64,000 nt of DNA, taken from Shewanella mangrovisoli (GTDB lineage: Bacteria; Pseudomonadota; Gammaproteobacteria; Enterobacterales; Shewanellaceae). Under the pieces are notes generated by a model that did no database searches, was not told the origin of the DNA, and saw only the letters and a program-made list of their open reading frames with translations. The position numbers and the translations under genes are program-made. This document shows, one piece after another, positions 29,241 through 37,624 of this stretch. Positions within the stretch are counted from its first letter, which is position 1. The number at the start of each line of letters is the position of its first letter. The stretch is taken from assembly GCF_019457635.1 (NCBI RefSeq), contig NZ_CP080412.1:2604001-2668000 (forward strand), written 5' to 3'.

Positions 29241-30251
29241 ATGTCAAAAATCAATTTACTTTTGCTGTGCGGCGGTGGAAGTGCGGAACACGATATTTCC
29301 CTACTGTCGGCTAATTATTTTGAAACCTCATTAGCAAAATCCGAGCAGTTTAATGTACTGCGCGTGGTACTGGACAAGTTCGGCCAATACCAAACCACCA
29401 CAGGCGATGACTGTGAGCTGACCAATAACCGCGAAATTCGCTTCCGTGATGAAACTAAGTCGCCTTGGCCTGTGGATTATGTCATTCCTTGTATTCACGG
29501 CTATCCGGGCGAGACAGGCGATATTCAGTCTTACTTTAATCTTATCCAACTGCCCTACTTTGGTTGTGAGTCCGAAGCCAGCAGCAACTGCTTTAACAAG
29601 ATCACCGCTAAAATGTGGTTCAGTGCCTTAGGCATTCCTAACACACCTTATATCTTCTTAAATCAATACGATGATGAAGCGATTGCCCAAACCCAAGCGG
29701 CGCTCGAAAACTGGGGTTCGATTTTCGTCAAGGCCGCATCCCAAGGCTCATCGGTCGGTTGCTATAAGGTCGATGACAGCAGCAAAGTGGCTGGCGTGTT
29801 AAAAGATGCCTTTGGTTATGCGCCCTATGTGATCGTCGAAAAAACCATTAAGGCCCGTGAGCTAGAAGTCGCCGTCTATGAGTATCAAGGCGAAGTGGTT
29901 GCGACGCTGCCGGGCGAAATCATCTGTGATAGCAATACCTTCTACACCTTCGATGAGAAATACGCCAAGAGCAGTAAGGCACGCACTGATGTGGTCGCGC
30001 AAAATGTGCCAACTGACATTAGCGAGCAGATCCGCGCCTATGCGATTAAAGCCTTTAAGGGCATGAAGCTGCGCCATCTGTCACGCATCGACTTTTTCTT
30101 AACCCAAGATAATGAAATTCTGCTCAACGAAATCAATACCTTCCCGGGTTCGACGCCGATTTCGATGTTCCCTAAGATGTTGCAAAACCATGGGCATGAT
30201 TTTACCGAATACTTAAGTTTGGTGATTAACGGCCAGTTAGCGACTAAGTGA
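29241..30251 (+). CDS. ddl: D-alanine--D-alanine ligase
   Basis: ATP-grasp enzyme of 336 residues that joins two D-alanines for peptidoglycan precursors. The start is the ATG at 29241 with GAGG 9 nt upstream; in-frame TTG at 29220 is rejected. Motifs: [15 protein letters not shown] (N-terminal substrate loop), [26 protein letters not shown] (ATP loop) and [18 protein letters not shown] (metal and D-Ala binding). It stands alone outside any mur cluster, so it may be the second ligase in the genome. A GAGTTGC/GCAACTC hairpin at 29192-29210 lies in the leader. Confidence 0.9.
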   Translation: MSKINLLLLCGGGSAEHDISLLSANYFETSLAKSEQFNVLRVVLDKFGQYQTTTGDDCELTNNREIRFRDETKSPWPVDYVIPCIHGYPGETGDIQSYFNLIQLPYFGCESEASSNCFNKITAKMWFSALGIPNTPYIFLNQYDDEAIAQTQAALENWGSIFVKAASQGSSVGCYKVDDSSKVAGVLKDAFGYAPYVIVEKTIKARELEVAVYEYQGEVVATLPGEIICDSNTFYTFDEKYAKSSKARTDVVAQNVPTDISEQIRAYAIKAFKGMKLRHLSRIDFFLTQDNEILLNEINTFPGSTPISMFPKMLQNHGHDFTEYLSLVINGQLATK

Positions 30252-30279
30252 GAGGCTGAGTGATAAGCTAAGTAAAATG

Positions 30280-30311
30280 AAAAGCGCGCCTATATGGTGC
30301 GCTTCTTTTTT
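30280..30311 (+). terminator. ddl terminator
   Basis: GAAAAGCGCGCC arm and GGTGCGCTTC arm with a short loop, followed by TTTTTT; located 30 nt after the ligase stop and also at the end of the convergent GGDEF-EAL gene. Confidence 0.75.
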
Positions 30312-30329
30312 GAGGTTTGTTTGAACTCA

Positions 30330-32603
30330 TCATGAATGGTGATGAGTCGCAGCCTGCTCGGCAAGTAACTCAAAAAATGCCGCCTTGGGCATGGGCTTAT
30401 AAAAGATATAGCCTTGAATTTCTTGAATATGGTTTTCCATCATCACCTTAAGCTGCGCCAGGGTTTCCACCCCTTCTGCCGTCACACTCAAATTCAGCGC
30501 ATGACTTAAGCGCACAATCGCCTCAATCAATGCGAGGTGGCGCTCACCTTCATCTAACCTATCGATAAAACTCTTATCGATTTTGATTTGATCGATAGGG
30601 AAATTCGCCAAATAGGATAAGGAAGAATAACCGGTGCCAAAGTCATCGAGGGAGATTTTAATGCCTCTTCCGCGTAACTCGTTCAGCACTTGGATTAGAT
30701 GCACATGCTGTTTCATCAGCAGCGATTCAGTGATTTCTAGGGTGATAAGCTCGTAGGGAAACTCAATTAACCCCAGCTCTTCGATAATATCGGCAAAGGA
30801 GTCACAAAACGCATCCTGCAACTCATGGGACCAAAACTCAAAGGTCGACACGTTCACCGCTAAATTGATTGGCCAGCCTAGAGCTTGCATGTCGATGATG
30901 GCTTGCATCACGGCTTTGCGTACATAGCGACCAATGTTAACGATTAAACCGCTGTTCTCGGCGATGGGAATAAACTCATCGGGGGAAATAAACTGTCCCT
31001 CGTGCTGCCAACGCAGCAGCACTTCGGCGCGCTGAACAAGCCCTGTTGTCGCATCCACAATCGGCTGAAAATACAGCTCGAAGGCTTCTTGTTCTAAGGC
31101 TTGTTTCAGCAGTGTATGCAAATTCGCAATGCGCTCGGCATTTTGCTGCATTTGCTCGGTGAAAAAATGGTAACGGTTACGACCATCCGCCTTGGAGATA
31201 TACATCGCCTGATCGGCGCAGTTTAACAGTTGCTCCAGATCCAGCGCATCCTCGGGAAAGCGCGCGATCCCTATGCTGACCGAGCTATATACGCCTTTGT
31301 CATGGGACAATTCATAACGTTGATACACACGTTTATTAATCTTATCAGCAAGCTGCGACAATTCTCTTTGTGTCACAAGCCCTGGAAGCAGCAGCGCAAA
31401 CTCATCGCCCCCTAAGCGGGCAAATACCGCTTGCTCGTTCAAGCAGGTCTTAATCTGCTCCACGACCTGCACCAGCAGCGCATCCCCTTTGTCGTGGCCA
31501 TAGGTATCGTTCACTTGTTTAAAGTTATCTAAATCCATCAGCATAAAGCTAAAACCTGGGGTTAAGCTGTCGGCGGAGATCAGCTCTTGGATTTGTCTAA
31601 ACAAGGCATTACGGTTTGCCAAGCCAGTGAGGGGATCATTGTTGGCTTGATACTTAATTAACTGCGCCGCCTTTTTACGCTCACTGATATCGGAAAATAA
31701 CCAAGCAAAACTATTCTCGTTACTATGGGGCTCGCGAAACACGGTCACGGTTAAATCGAGGTAAAAGGTTTCACCGTTATTACGCAGGCCAATCAACTCA
31801 CCCTGCCACATTTTCCCTTCGGACAGATGTTGAAACAGGGAATCGATTTCGTGGGGCTCAGAGGGAGAGAAAAAGTGCTCGGGGCAAAAATCATGAATAT
31901 CAGTGGTTTCAGGATAAACCATCTGGGTAAACGCAGCGTTTGCATAGAGCACGGAATGGCTGGCATTGGTGATGACTAACGACAGAGGTAGGCGATCAAA
32001 TATTTTCACCGCAAGGCGCTGAAATTCGAGTGACCGACTGCGCTCTACCGCTAAGCTCGCCAGCCTTGCCGCCTCAGAAATCAAGGTTAAATCCGCAGCC
32101 GTCGGTACTTTTACGATTTCGTAGTACATGGCAAAGGTGCCGAGGACCTTGCCTTGAGTATCTTTGATAGGTTCAGACCAACAAGCCCTTAGCCCGTGGG
32201 CTAATGCAAACTGTTTATACAGCGCCCAATAGGGATGATGTTCAATGTCATCGACAATCACCCGTTGCCCCGTGAACGCCGCGGTACCGCAGGAGCCAAC
32301 CCCAGGACCTATTTCGACCCCATGGATGGCTTGGTTATAACTGACGGGTAAATGGGGCGCGGCGCCCGTGAGCAGCTTTTTGCCGTCTTCGCTGAGTAGC
32401 AATACGGAGGCATGCGTGCCTAAACGCTGATCTTCAATTTTTAAGACTAAAGCATGGAGGATTTCTGCTAATGGCGCACCATTGAGCAGCATAGACAAGA
32501 TGCCGTTATAGCATTCTAAGCTAACGCTTTGATTAAACTGAGCATTAATCTCGCCGATACTGCCCGTAACCGCAATTCCTTCGTCCATACATCCCTTAGT
32601 CAT
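30330..32603 (-). CDS. GAF-PAS-GGDEF-EAL c-di-GMP signalling protein
   Basis: A 757-residue cytoplasmic protein with no membrane segment. Domains in order: GAF (about 30-195, ASVLLLSEDGKKLLTGAAPHL ... GTFAMYY), PAS (about 205-310), GGDEF (about 325-485, ARLGGDEFALLLP) and EAL (about 500-745). The cyclase motif GGDEF is intact. The phosphodiesterase signature reads EVL in RAEVLLRWQHEG in place of EAL, while LEITESLL, DDFGTGYSSLSYL and KIDKSFI look intact, so activity is plausible. The GAF or PAS domain probably senses an unknown small molecule. Downstream of the RNA methyltransferase gene by 137 bp. Confidence 0.93.
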   Translation of the reverse strand: MTKGCMDEGIAVTGSIGEINAQFNQSVSLECYNGILSMLLNGAPLAEILHALVLKIEDQRLGTHASVLLLSEDGKKLLTGAAPHLPVSYNQAIHGVEIGPGVGSCGTAAFTGQRVIVDDIEHHPYWALYKQFALAHGLRACWSEPIKDTQGKVLGTFAMYYEIVKVPTAADLTLISEAARLASLAVERSRSLEFQRLAVKIFDRLPLSLVITNASHSVLYANAAFTQMVYPETTDIHDFCPEHFFSPSEPHEIDSLFQHLSEGKMWQGELIGLRNNGETFYLDLTVTVFREPHSNENSFAWLFSDISERKKAAQLIKYQANNDPLTGLANRNALFRQIQELISADSLTPGFSFMLMDLDNFKQVNDTYGHDKGDALLVQVVEQIKTCLNEQAVFARLGGDEFALLLPGLVTQRELSQLADKINKRVYQRYELSHDKGVYSSVSIGIARFPEDALDLEQLLNCADQAMYISKADGRNRYHFFTEQMQQNAERIANLHTLLKQALEQEAFELYFQPIVDATTGLVQRAEVLLRWQHEGQFISPDEFIPIAENSGLIVNIGRYVRKAVMQAIIDMQALGWPINLAVNVSTFEFWSHELQDAFCDSFADIIEELGLIEFPYELITLEITESLLMKQHVHLIQVLNELRGRGIKISLDDFGTGYSSLSYLANFPIDQIKIDKSFIDRLDEGERHLALIEAIVRLSHALNLSVTAEGVETLAQLKVMMENHIQEIQGYIFYKPMPKAAFFELLAEQAATHHHS

Positions 32604-32678
32604 TTAGCGCTTAAGTTAACGACCTTACTAAGATGAACAATCTTTGTAAATCAGGGGTGAATTTTAGGTATTTAGTCG

Positions 32679-32722
32679 CACTAAAGCAACTTTTCAATTT
32701 GGGTTGAAAACTTGCTTTAGTG
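32679..32722. repeat. Long inverted repeat between rRNA methyltransferase and GGDEF-EAL genes
   Basis: Arms of 19 nt pair with one C/C mismatch (CACTAAAGCAA...TTTTCAA against TTGAAAA...TTGCTTTAGTG) around a 6-nt loop TTTGGG. No U-tract follows on either strand, so it is not a standard intrinsic terminator. It could still be the 3' end structure of the methyltransferase message or a protein-binding palindrome. Confidence 0.85.
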
Positions 32723-32740
32723 GCGAGATAAGATGCGGGT

Positions 32741-33955
32741 TTATTCTTGAATTCGCTCGAGTTTCGCTAAATAAAAGCCATCGAAACCCGTCTCGGCGGG
32801 ACTGATGGTTTCATCTTCGAGTAAACGGAAATTAGGGTTTTCCGCTAAGAAAGCATCCACTTGGCCGCGGTTTTCACAGGGGAAAATTGAGCAGGTCGCA
32901 TACACCACAATGCCACCCACCTTCACCATGCGGCTATAGCTGCTTAAGATATGCTTTTGCAACTCCATCAAAACCGGCAAACGCTCGGCGGTATCACGCC
33001 ATTTGGCATCGGGATTGCGCTTTAATACCCCAAGGCCTGAGCAAGGCACATCGAGCAGCACGCGATCGGCGCTGAGTTTTAAGCGTTTGATGGTTTTTGA
33101 GCCGACAATTAATCGGGTTTCGATATTATGGGCACCATTACGGCGGGCGCGTTCTTTAAGGTTGTCGAGTTTCCATTGCTCCACATCCATCGCCAATAAA
33201 CGGCCTTTGCCCTGCATCTGCGCGGCGATATGCAAGGTCTTGCCCCCTGCGCCCGCGCAGGCATCGATCACGCGCATGCCCGGTTTAGCATCGAGCGCCG
33301 CGGCCACTCGTTGTGAGCCAGCATCTTGCTGCTCAAATAATCCGTCTTTAAAACAGTTAGTGCGAAATAGCGCGGAATCTGAGGTTACTTCAAGGGCTGA
33401 ATCAACGCCATCGACCGCTTGGGTGGTAACAAACTCGGCCGCCAGTTTTTGCGCTAACTCATCACGAGTCACTTTAAGGCCATTGACCCGTAGGAAACGT
33501 TTTGGCGGAGTGCTTAAGGCGGCGCGCTCCTTCTCCCAGGATGCAGCAAGCTGGGCTTGACCCATTGCATCTAACCATTCTGGGCAACCGTCCCAAAGTA
33601 CAGGTTGGTTCTTAGCCTGTTCGATACGCTCGGCTAAACGCTCGGCATCGACCGGCAAGGAATACTGCATTTTTGGCAGTTCTAACTTGTGGAATAAGTG
33701 CCACACATTAAGCAGCTTAGAGCCTAAACGCTCCATTTCTTCCGGCTTAATTTCGGCTAAGAAACAATACAGATTTAACCGGCGAAGAATATCGCCCGTC
33801 ACGGTGGCAATACGCGCCTGTTCGGCGGGCACTAACTTTAACCCCGAAAAATGCTGAGAATAGGCCCGGTCTAAGGGTTTTCCTTCGCTCAGTACCATAG
33901 CTAAGATACTGATCACTAATTCATTCGAGCTGGCAGAAAGCGGAGAATTCAACAT
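32741..33955 (-). CDS. RsmB/NOP-family RNA (cytosine-C5) methyltransferase
   Basis: A 404-residue S-adenosylmethionine-dependent m5C RNA methyltransferase. SAM-binding motif I is DACAGAGGKTLHIAAQM (about 235-251), motif IV with one catalytic cysteine is LLDVPCSGLGVL and motif VI with the second is YATCSIFPCENR. The N-terminal ~150 residues resemble a NusB/RsmB-like helical domain. It lacks the long N-terminal extension and C-terminal PUA-type extensions of RsmF, so I assign no rRNA position. The gene stands alone, with the mal-type permease upstream on the same strand. Confidence 0.9.
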   Translation of the reverse strand: MLNSPLSASSNELVISILAMVLSEGKPLDRAYSQHFSGLKLVPAEQARIATVTGDILRRLNLYCFLAEIKPEEMERLGSKLLNVWHLFHKLELPKMQYSLPVDAERLAERIEQAKNQPVLWDGCPEWLDAMGQAQLAASWEKERAALSTPPKRFLRVNGLKVTRDELAQKLAAEFVTTQAVDGVDSALEVTSDSALFRTNCFKDGLFEQQDAGSQRVAAALDAKPGMRVIDACAGAGGKTLHIAAQMQGKGRLLAMDVEQWKLDNLKERARRNGAHNIETRLIVGSKTIKRLKLSADRVLLDVPCSGLGVLKRNPDAKWRDTAERLPVLMELQKHILSSYSRMVKVGGIVVYATCSIFPCENRGQVDAFLAENPNFRLLEDETISPAETGFDGFYLAKLERIQE

Positions 33956-34060
33956 TTACAGGTCACCGTGAGTAATAAAACCGGGGGATCATAGGAGGTC
34001 AGGCACTAATACGCAAGTAAACAGATGCCCAGTTGTCTTTTAGAGGCAAAAAAGTCCAAT

Positions 34061-34087
34061 AAAAAAGCGACCCATGGGGATCGCTTT
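34061..34087 (-). terminator. Sugar permease terminator
   Basis: AAAGCGA/TCGCTTT stem with a 10-nt loop, followed on the minus strand by TTTTTTATT; 20 nt after the permease stop. Confidence 0.8.
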
Positions 34088-34106
34088 CTCGCATCGGCCA
34101 ATGCCG

Positions 34107-35378
34107 TTACATTTTAGAACCTTTCGCGCCGTAGAACAGGATAAAACCGTAACACACCACAGGCAGAATAAAGGCCAATTGAATGCCTAAGTTATCGGCT
34201 AATACGCCCTGTAATAATGGCACAATCGCACCACCGACAATGGCTAAACACAGAATACCGCTACCCTGAGACGTGTGTGGACCTAGGTCACGCAGCGCTA
34301 GGCTGAAAATAGTGGGGAACATAATTGAGTTAAATAATCCCACGCCCAAAATCGCCCACATGGCGACACTGCCACTTGTGGTCATGGCCACCAGCACCAA
34401 CAATGCCGCCATAAAGGCATTGAAGGCAAGCACAGTACCTGCGGGGATTTTTTGCATTACCGCCGAACCGATAAAGCGTCCGACCATAGCGCCGCCCCAA
34501 TAATAGGCGATGTAATGGGCCGCTTGCTCTTCTGGCATACCGACGATGTGTGCTTCGCCGAGGAAGTTAACTAAGAAGCTACCAATCGAGACTTCTGCGC
34601 CCACATAGACAAAAATCCCCACCGCTCCCAGCACTAAATGCATGCTTTGCAGCGCACTGGTCTTGCCTAAATGGGTTTGTACTTCGCCTGCTGCGGCTTC
34701 GCTGTGTTCACGGATCACGGGCAAATCGAGCTTAGCGAAAATCACCGCCAGTACCGCAAGCGCCGCAGCCAGCAATAAGTAAGGCAGCTTAACGACTTCT
34801 GCTTCGGCATTGGCTTGGGCTAATTCAGAAGACACTGAAGCGGCAACGGATAAGATCAGAATCGAGCCAAAAAATGGCGCAACTGTGGTCCCTAGCGCGT
34901 TAAAGGCTTGTGTCAGATTCAAGCGGCTCGATGCGGTCTCGCTGCTGCCAAGCGCGTTAACATAGGGGTTAGCCGCCACTTGTAAAATAGTGATCCCTGA
35001 TGCCAAGACAAACAAGGCACCGAGGAACAATCCGTAGGTGGCAAAGGAGGCTGCTGGATAGAACAAACCACAACCGATACTCGCAATCACTAAACCTGTG
35101 ACTATGCCCTTTTGATAACCGAGTCGTTTTACCAGCTGTCCCGCCGGGATCGACACCAGAAAATAAGCGCCAAAGAAGCAAAACTGGATCAACATCGCTT
35201 GGGTGTAATTGAGTGAAAACACCGCCTTAAGATGGGGGATCAGAATATCGTTCAGACAAGTAATAAAGCCCCACATAAAAAACAGTGAGGTCAATGAGAC
35301 TAACGCGAAACGATAATTACCGTTTCCCGCCTCGCTCACGCTGCTCGTGTGGCTGCTGGTGTTTATAGATGACGCCAT
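34107..35378 (-). CDS. FucP/GluP-type sugar:H+ symporter of the MFS
   Basis: A 423-residue protein with twelve predicted membrane segments. The motif [24 protein letters not shown] and the [10 protein letters not shown] element are hallmarks of the fucose/glucose-galactose permease group. It is the second gene after the alpha-glucosidase on the minus strand (125-bp gap) in a maltodextrin locus, so the likely cargo is glucose or maltose/maltooligosaccharides taken from the periplasm; Shewanella comparative work predicts an MFS carrier (MalT) in this role. The substrate is inferred from context only. Confidence 0.85.
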   Translation of the reverse strand: MASSINTSSHTSSVSEAGNGNYRFALVSLTSLFFMWGFITCLNDILIPHLKAVFSLNYTQAMLIQFCFFGAYFLVSIPAGQLVKRLGYQKGIVTGLVIASIGCGLFYPAASFATYGLFLGALFVLASGITILQVAANPYVNALGSSETASSRLNLTQAFNALGTTVAPFFGSILILSVAASVSSELAQANAEAEVVKLPYLLLAAALAVLAVIFAKLDLPVIREHSEAAAGEVQTHLGKTSALQSMHLVLGAVGIFVYVGAEVSIGSFLVNFLGEAHIVGMPEEQAAHYIAYYWGGAMVGRFIGSAVMQKIPAGTVLAFNAFMAALLVLVAMTTSGSVAMWAILGVGLFNSIMFPTIFSLALRDLGPHTSQGSGILCLAIVGGAIVPLLQGVLADNLGIQLAFILPVVCYGFILFYGAKGSKM

Positions 35379-35503
35379 AGTTGTGCTCTCTAATCATGTT
35401 TTTATTATCTAAAGGGAATGTCCCTTAGGCGTTTTCGTACTACGACAGGCAGCCACAATGAAATTGTGCTGCCCATCCGAAGTGGTGCTATGCCGAGTCG
35501 AAA

Positions 35504-37126
35504 CTAATTCAACAACGCATAAAAGCAGGCATAGGCCGAAAATGTCAATGTGTCGGCGACCCTTTGCGCAGTTTTCAAACCGTGACCGGTAATTTCTTGC
35601 TGGATGCTGAGGGCATTCAGTGATAATGCCTGCTCTGTATCTTGTAGGTTAAAGCACACCAGTAGCTTTTGCTCCCCGAGCGTACGCACCAATACCAATA
35701 AAGGTTCTGGCGCATCGAGGAATTCAATTTCCCCTTCAACCAAAGCGGGATAGCCTTTGCGCCATGCAAGGAACTGACGGTAGCCATGTAACATCGATTG
35801 GCTATCGGCTTCCTGCACATCAACCGCCAGTGCTCTGTGTGCATTCGCCACAGGCAACCAAGGTGTCACTTGGCTAAAGCCACCAAAATCAGCATTTTGT
35901 TCCCACGGCATTGGCGTTCGGCAGCCATCACGGCCCTTAAACATTGGCCAGAAGGTTTTGCCGAAGGGGTCCTGCAACTCGTGGTATTCTATCGGCGCTT
36001 CGGTTAAACCCAGCTCTTCCCCTTGATAGCTACAGACACTGCCTCGCAATGAGTTAACCATGGCATTGAGCATTTTCACCATATCGGAAGTTTGCTTACC
36101 ACGTCCCCAACGGCTGGCGACGCGCTGTGCATCGTGATTACCTATCGCCCAGCAGGGCCAACCATCACCAATACTTGCTTCCAGTGCTTCTACCGTTTGG
36201 CGAATATAAGCGGCGCTATAGTCATCGGTCAGCAGCTCGAAACTGTAGGCCATATGTAAGCGATCTTCGCCCTTGGTATAGGCGGCCATCACGGCGAGTG
36301 AATCCTCGGCGGAAACTTCGCCTAAGGTCACCGCACCTGGATAGCGATTGATTAACTGGCGTAATTCTTCAATAAATAGAATCGTTTGCGGTCTATCATT
36401 ATTGTAGTAATGGTACTGATAGGCATAGGGATTATCTTCACTGAATCCGCGCCCTTGGCGTTTATCCTTAGGTTTTGCCGGATTATCCCGAAGCTGCTCA
36501 TCGTGATAACAGAAGGTAATGGCATCTAAGCGGAAACCATCGACGCCCTTCTTCAACCAAAACTCCACATTATCTAACACGGCTTGACGCACGTCGGGAT
36601 TGTGGAAGTTGATGTCGGGCTGGCTGCGTAAAAAGTTGTGCAGATAATATTGTTGTCTGCGCGGCTCCCACTCCCAGGCGCAACCGCCGAAAATCGCTAA
36701 CCAGTTGTTTGGCGCGGTACCATCTTCCTTAGGATCGGCCCACACATACCAATCGGCCTTAGGATTGGTGCGGCTCTCGCGGCTCTCACAAAACCACGCA
36801 TGTTGATCTGAGGTATGGCTTAGCACTTGGTCGATAATGACTTTAATGCCACGTTGATGGGCTTTTTCAATCAGCTCATCGAAATCCTGCATAGTGCCAA
36901 ACAGAGGATCAACCTCGCGATAGTCACTGATATCGTAACCAAAGTCGGCCATCGGGGATTTAAAGAATGGCGAAATCCAAATCGCATCCACATTCAGGCT
37001 GGCAATATAGTCCAACTTGGTGATAATACCGCGCAGATCGCCAACACCATCACCATTAGTATCCAAAAGGCTACGTGGATAGATTTGATAGATCACGGCT
37101 CCACGCCACCAAGTTAACTCACTCAT
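35504..37126 (-). CDS. GH13 alpha-glucosidase
   Basis: Cytoplasmic GH13 enzyme of 540 residues with no signal peptide, of the alpha-glucosidase/oligo-1,6-glucosidase type, expected to release glucose from maltodextrins. The nucleophile aspartate is in GVDGFRLDAITFCY (about 200), the acid/base glutamate in AVTLGEVSAEDS (about 263) and the third carboxylate in WAIGNHDAQRVAS (about 325); YQIYPRSLLDTNGDGVGDLRGI at the N terminus is typical. It is first in a minus-strand operon with the sugar permease, reading away from the LacI-type operators at 37239-37439. Confidence 0.93.
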   Translation of the reverse strand: MSELTWWRGAVIYQIYPRSLLDTNGDGVGDLRGIITKLDYIASLNVDAIWISPFFKSPMADFGYDISDYREVDPLFGTMQDFDELIEKAHQRGIKVIIDQVLSHTSDQHAWFCESRESRTNPKADWYVWADPKEDGTAPNNWLAIFGGCAWEWEPRRQQYYLHNFLRSQPDINFHNPDVRQAVLDNVEFWLKKGVDGFRLDAITFCYHDEQLRDNPAKPKDKRQGRGFSEDNPYAYQYHYYNNDRPQTILFIEELRQLINRYPGAVTLGEVSAEDSLAVMAAYTKGEDRLHMAYSFELLTDDYSAAYIRQTVEALEASIGDGWPCWAIGNHDAQRVASRWGRGKQTSDMVKMLNAMVNSLRGSVCSYQGEELGLTEAPIEYHELQDPFGKTFWPMFKGRDGCRTPMPWEQNADFGGFSQVTPWLPVANAHRALAVDVQEADSQSMLHGYRQFLAWRKGYPALVEGEIEFLDAPEPLLVLVRTLGEQKLLVCFNLQDTEQALSLNALSIQQEITGHGLKTAQRVADTLTFSAYACFYALLN

Positions 37127-37238
37127 ATTGCCCCTTTATCCTTATTCTTCAGCGCGCTAACCCAAAAACTCTCACATGAGCAGTTACAATCATGTTACTG
37201 CGGAGTAAAGGCGCTACGGCTTGTATTAGTGGCAACGA

Positions 37239-37249
37239 GCATACGTGAA
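37239..37249. promoter_or_regulatory. Possible third LacI-type half-operator
   Basis: GCATACGTGAA matches the left half of the palindrome at 37274 but its right half is degenerate. Listed only because it lies in the same intergenic region, closest to the alpha-glucosidase start. Confidence 0.3.
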
Positions 37250-37273
37250 CAGGGAAATAAGGTTCAATACGCC

Positions 37274-37287
37274 TGCATACGTATGCA
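37274..37287. promoter_or_regulatory. LacI-type operator palindrome
   Basis: TGCATACGTATGCA is a perfect 14-bp palindrome centred on ACGT, the layout of LacI/GalR-family operators. It lies between the divergent alpha-glucosidase and TonB-dependent receptor genes. A maltodextrin-responsive LacI-family repressor (MalR) is the likely binder; its gene is not in the window. Confidence 0.7.
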
Positions 37288-37421
37288 AAACAGGCTATCA
37301 TTAGACTTGTCTGATTAAGATTAAATTAACCCTTTACTAACATAAGGTTGCGTTGAATTACTCGGAGATAAAATCGGAGTTTTTTTGGCCGAAATCCCCG
37401 TTTTGGCAGGCCTCTGACCTA

Positions 37422-37439
37422 TTGAATACGTATGCACAA
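37422..37439. promoter_or_regulatory. Second LacI-type operator
   Basis: TTGAATACGTATGCACAA shares the core AATACGTATGCA with the palindrome 148 bp away. It is nearer the TonB-dependent receptor start. Two sites at this distance could serve the two divergent promoters or bind one looped repressor. Confidence 0.65.
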
Positions 37440-37624
37440 TGTTGTGAGGCCAAGATCCTCGGGAGTAGTATCTTCACCGTTGCATAACAATTTGGTCATA
37501 AACGCAGCACTTATGCAGTCAATTAAGCGCCGAAATACCAAAAAAAGGCCGCAAAAACAATGCGGTAATAACGATAAAACGCTCTACATAAGCGGTAAAA
37601 AGCGACTTCAAGGGGAAGATAGAA

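Noticed and set aside
33003..33560. 185-codon open frame opposite the RNA methyltransferase gene
   Set aside because: Antisense of a gene with intact catalytic motifs; no independent support.
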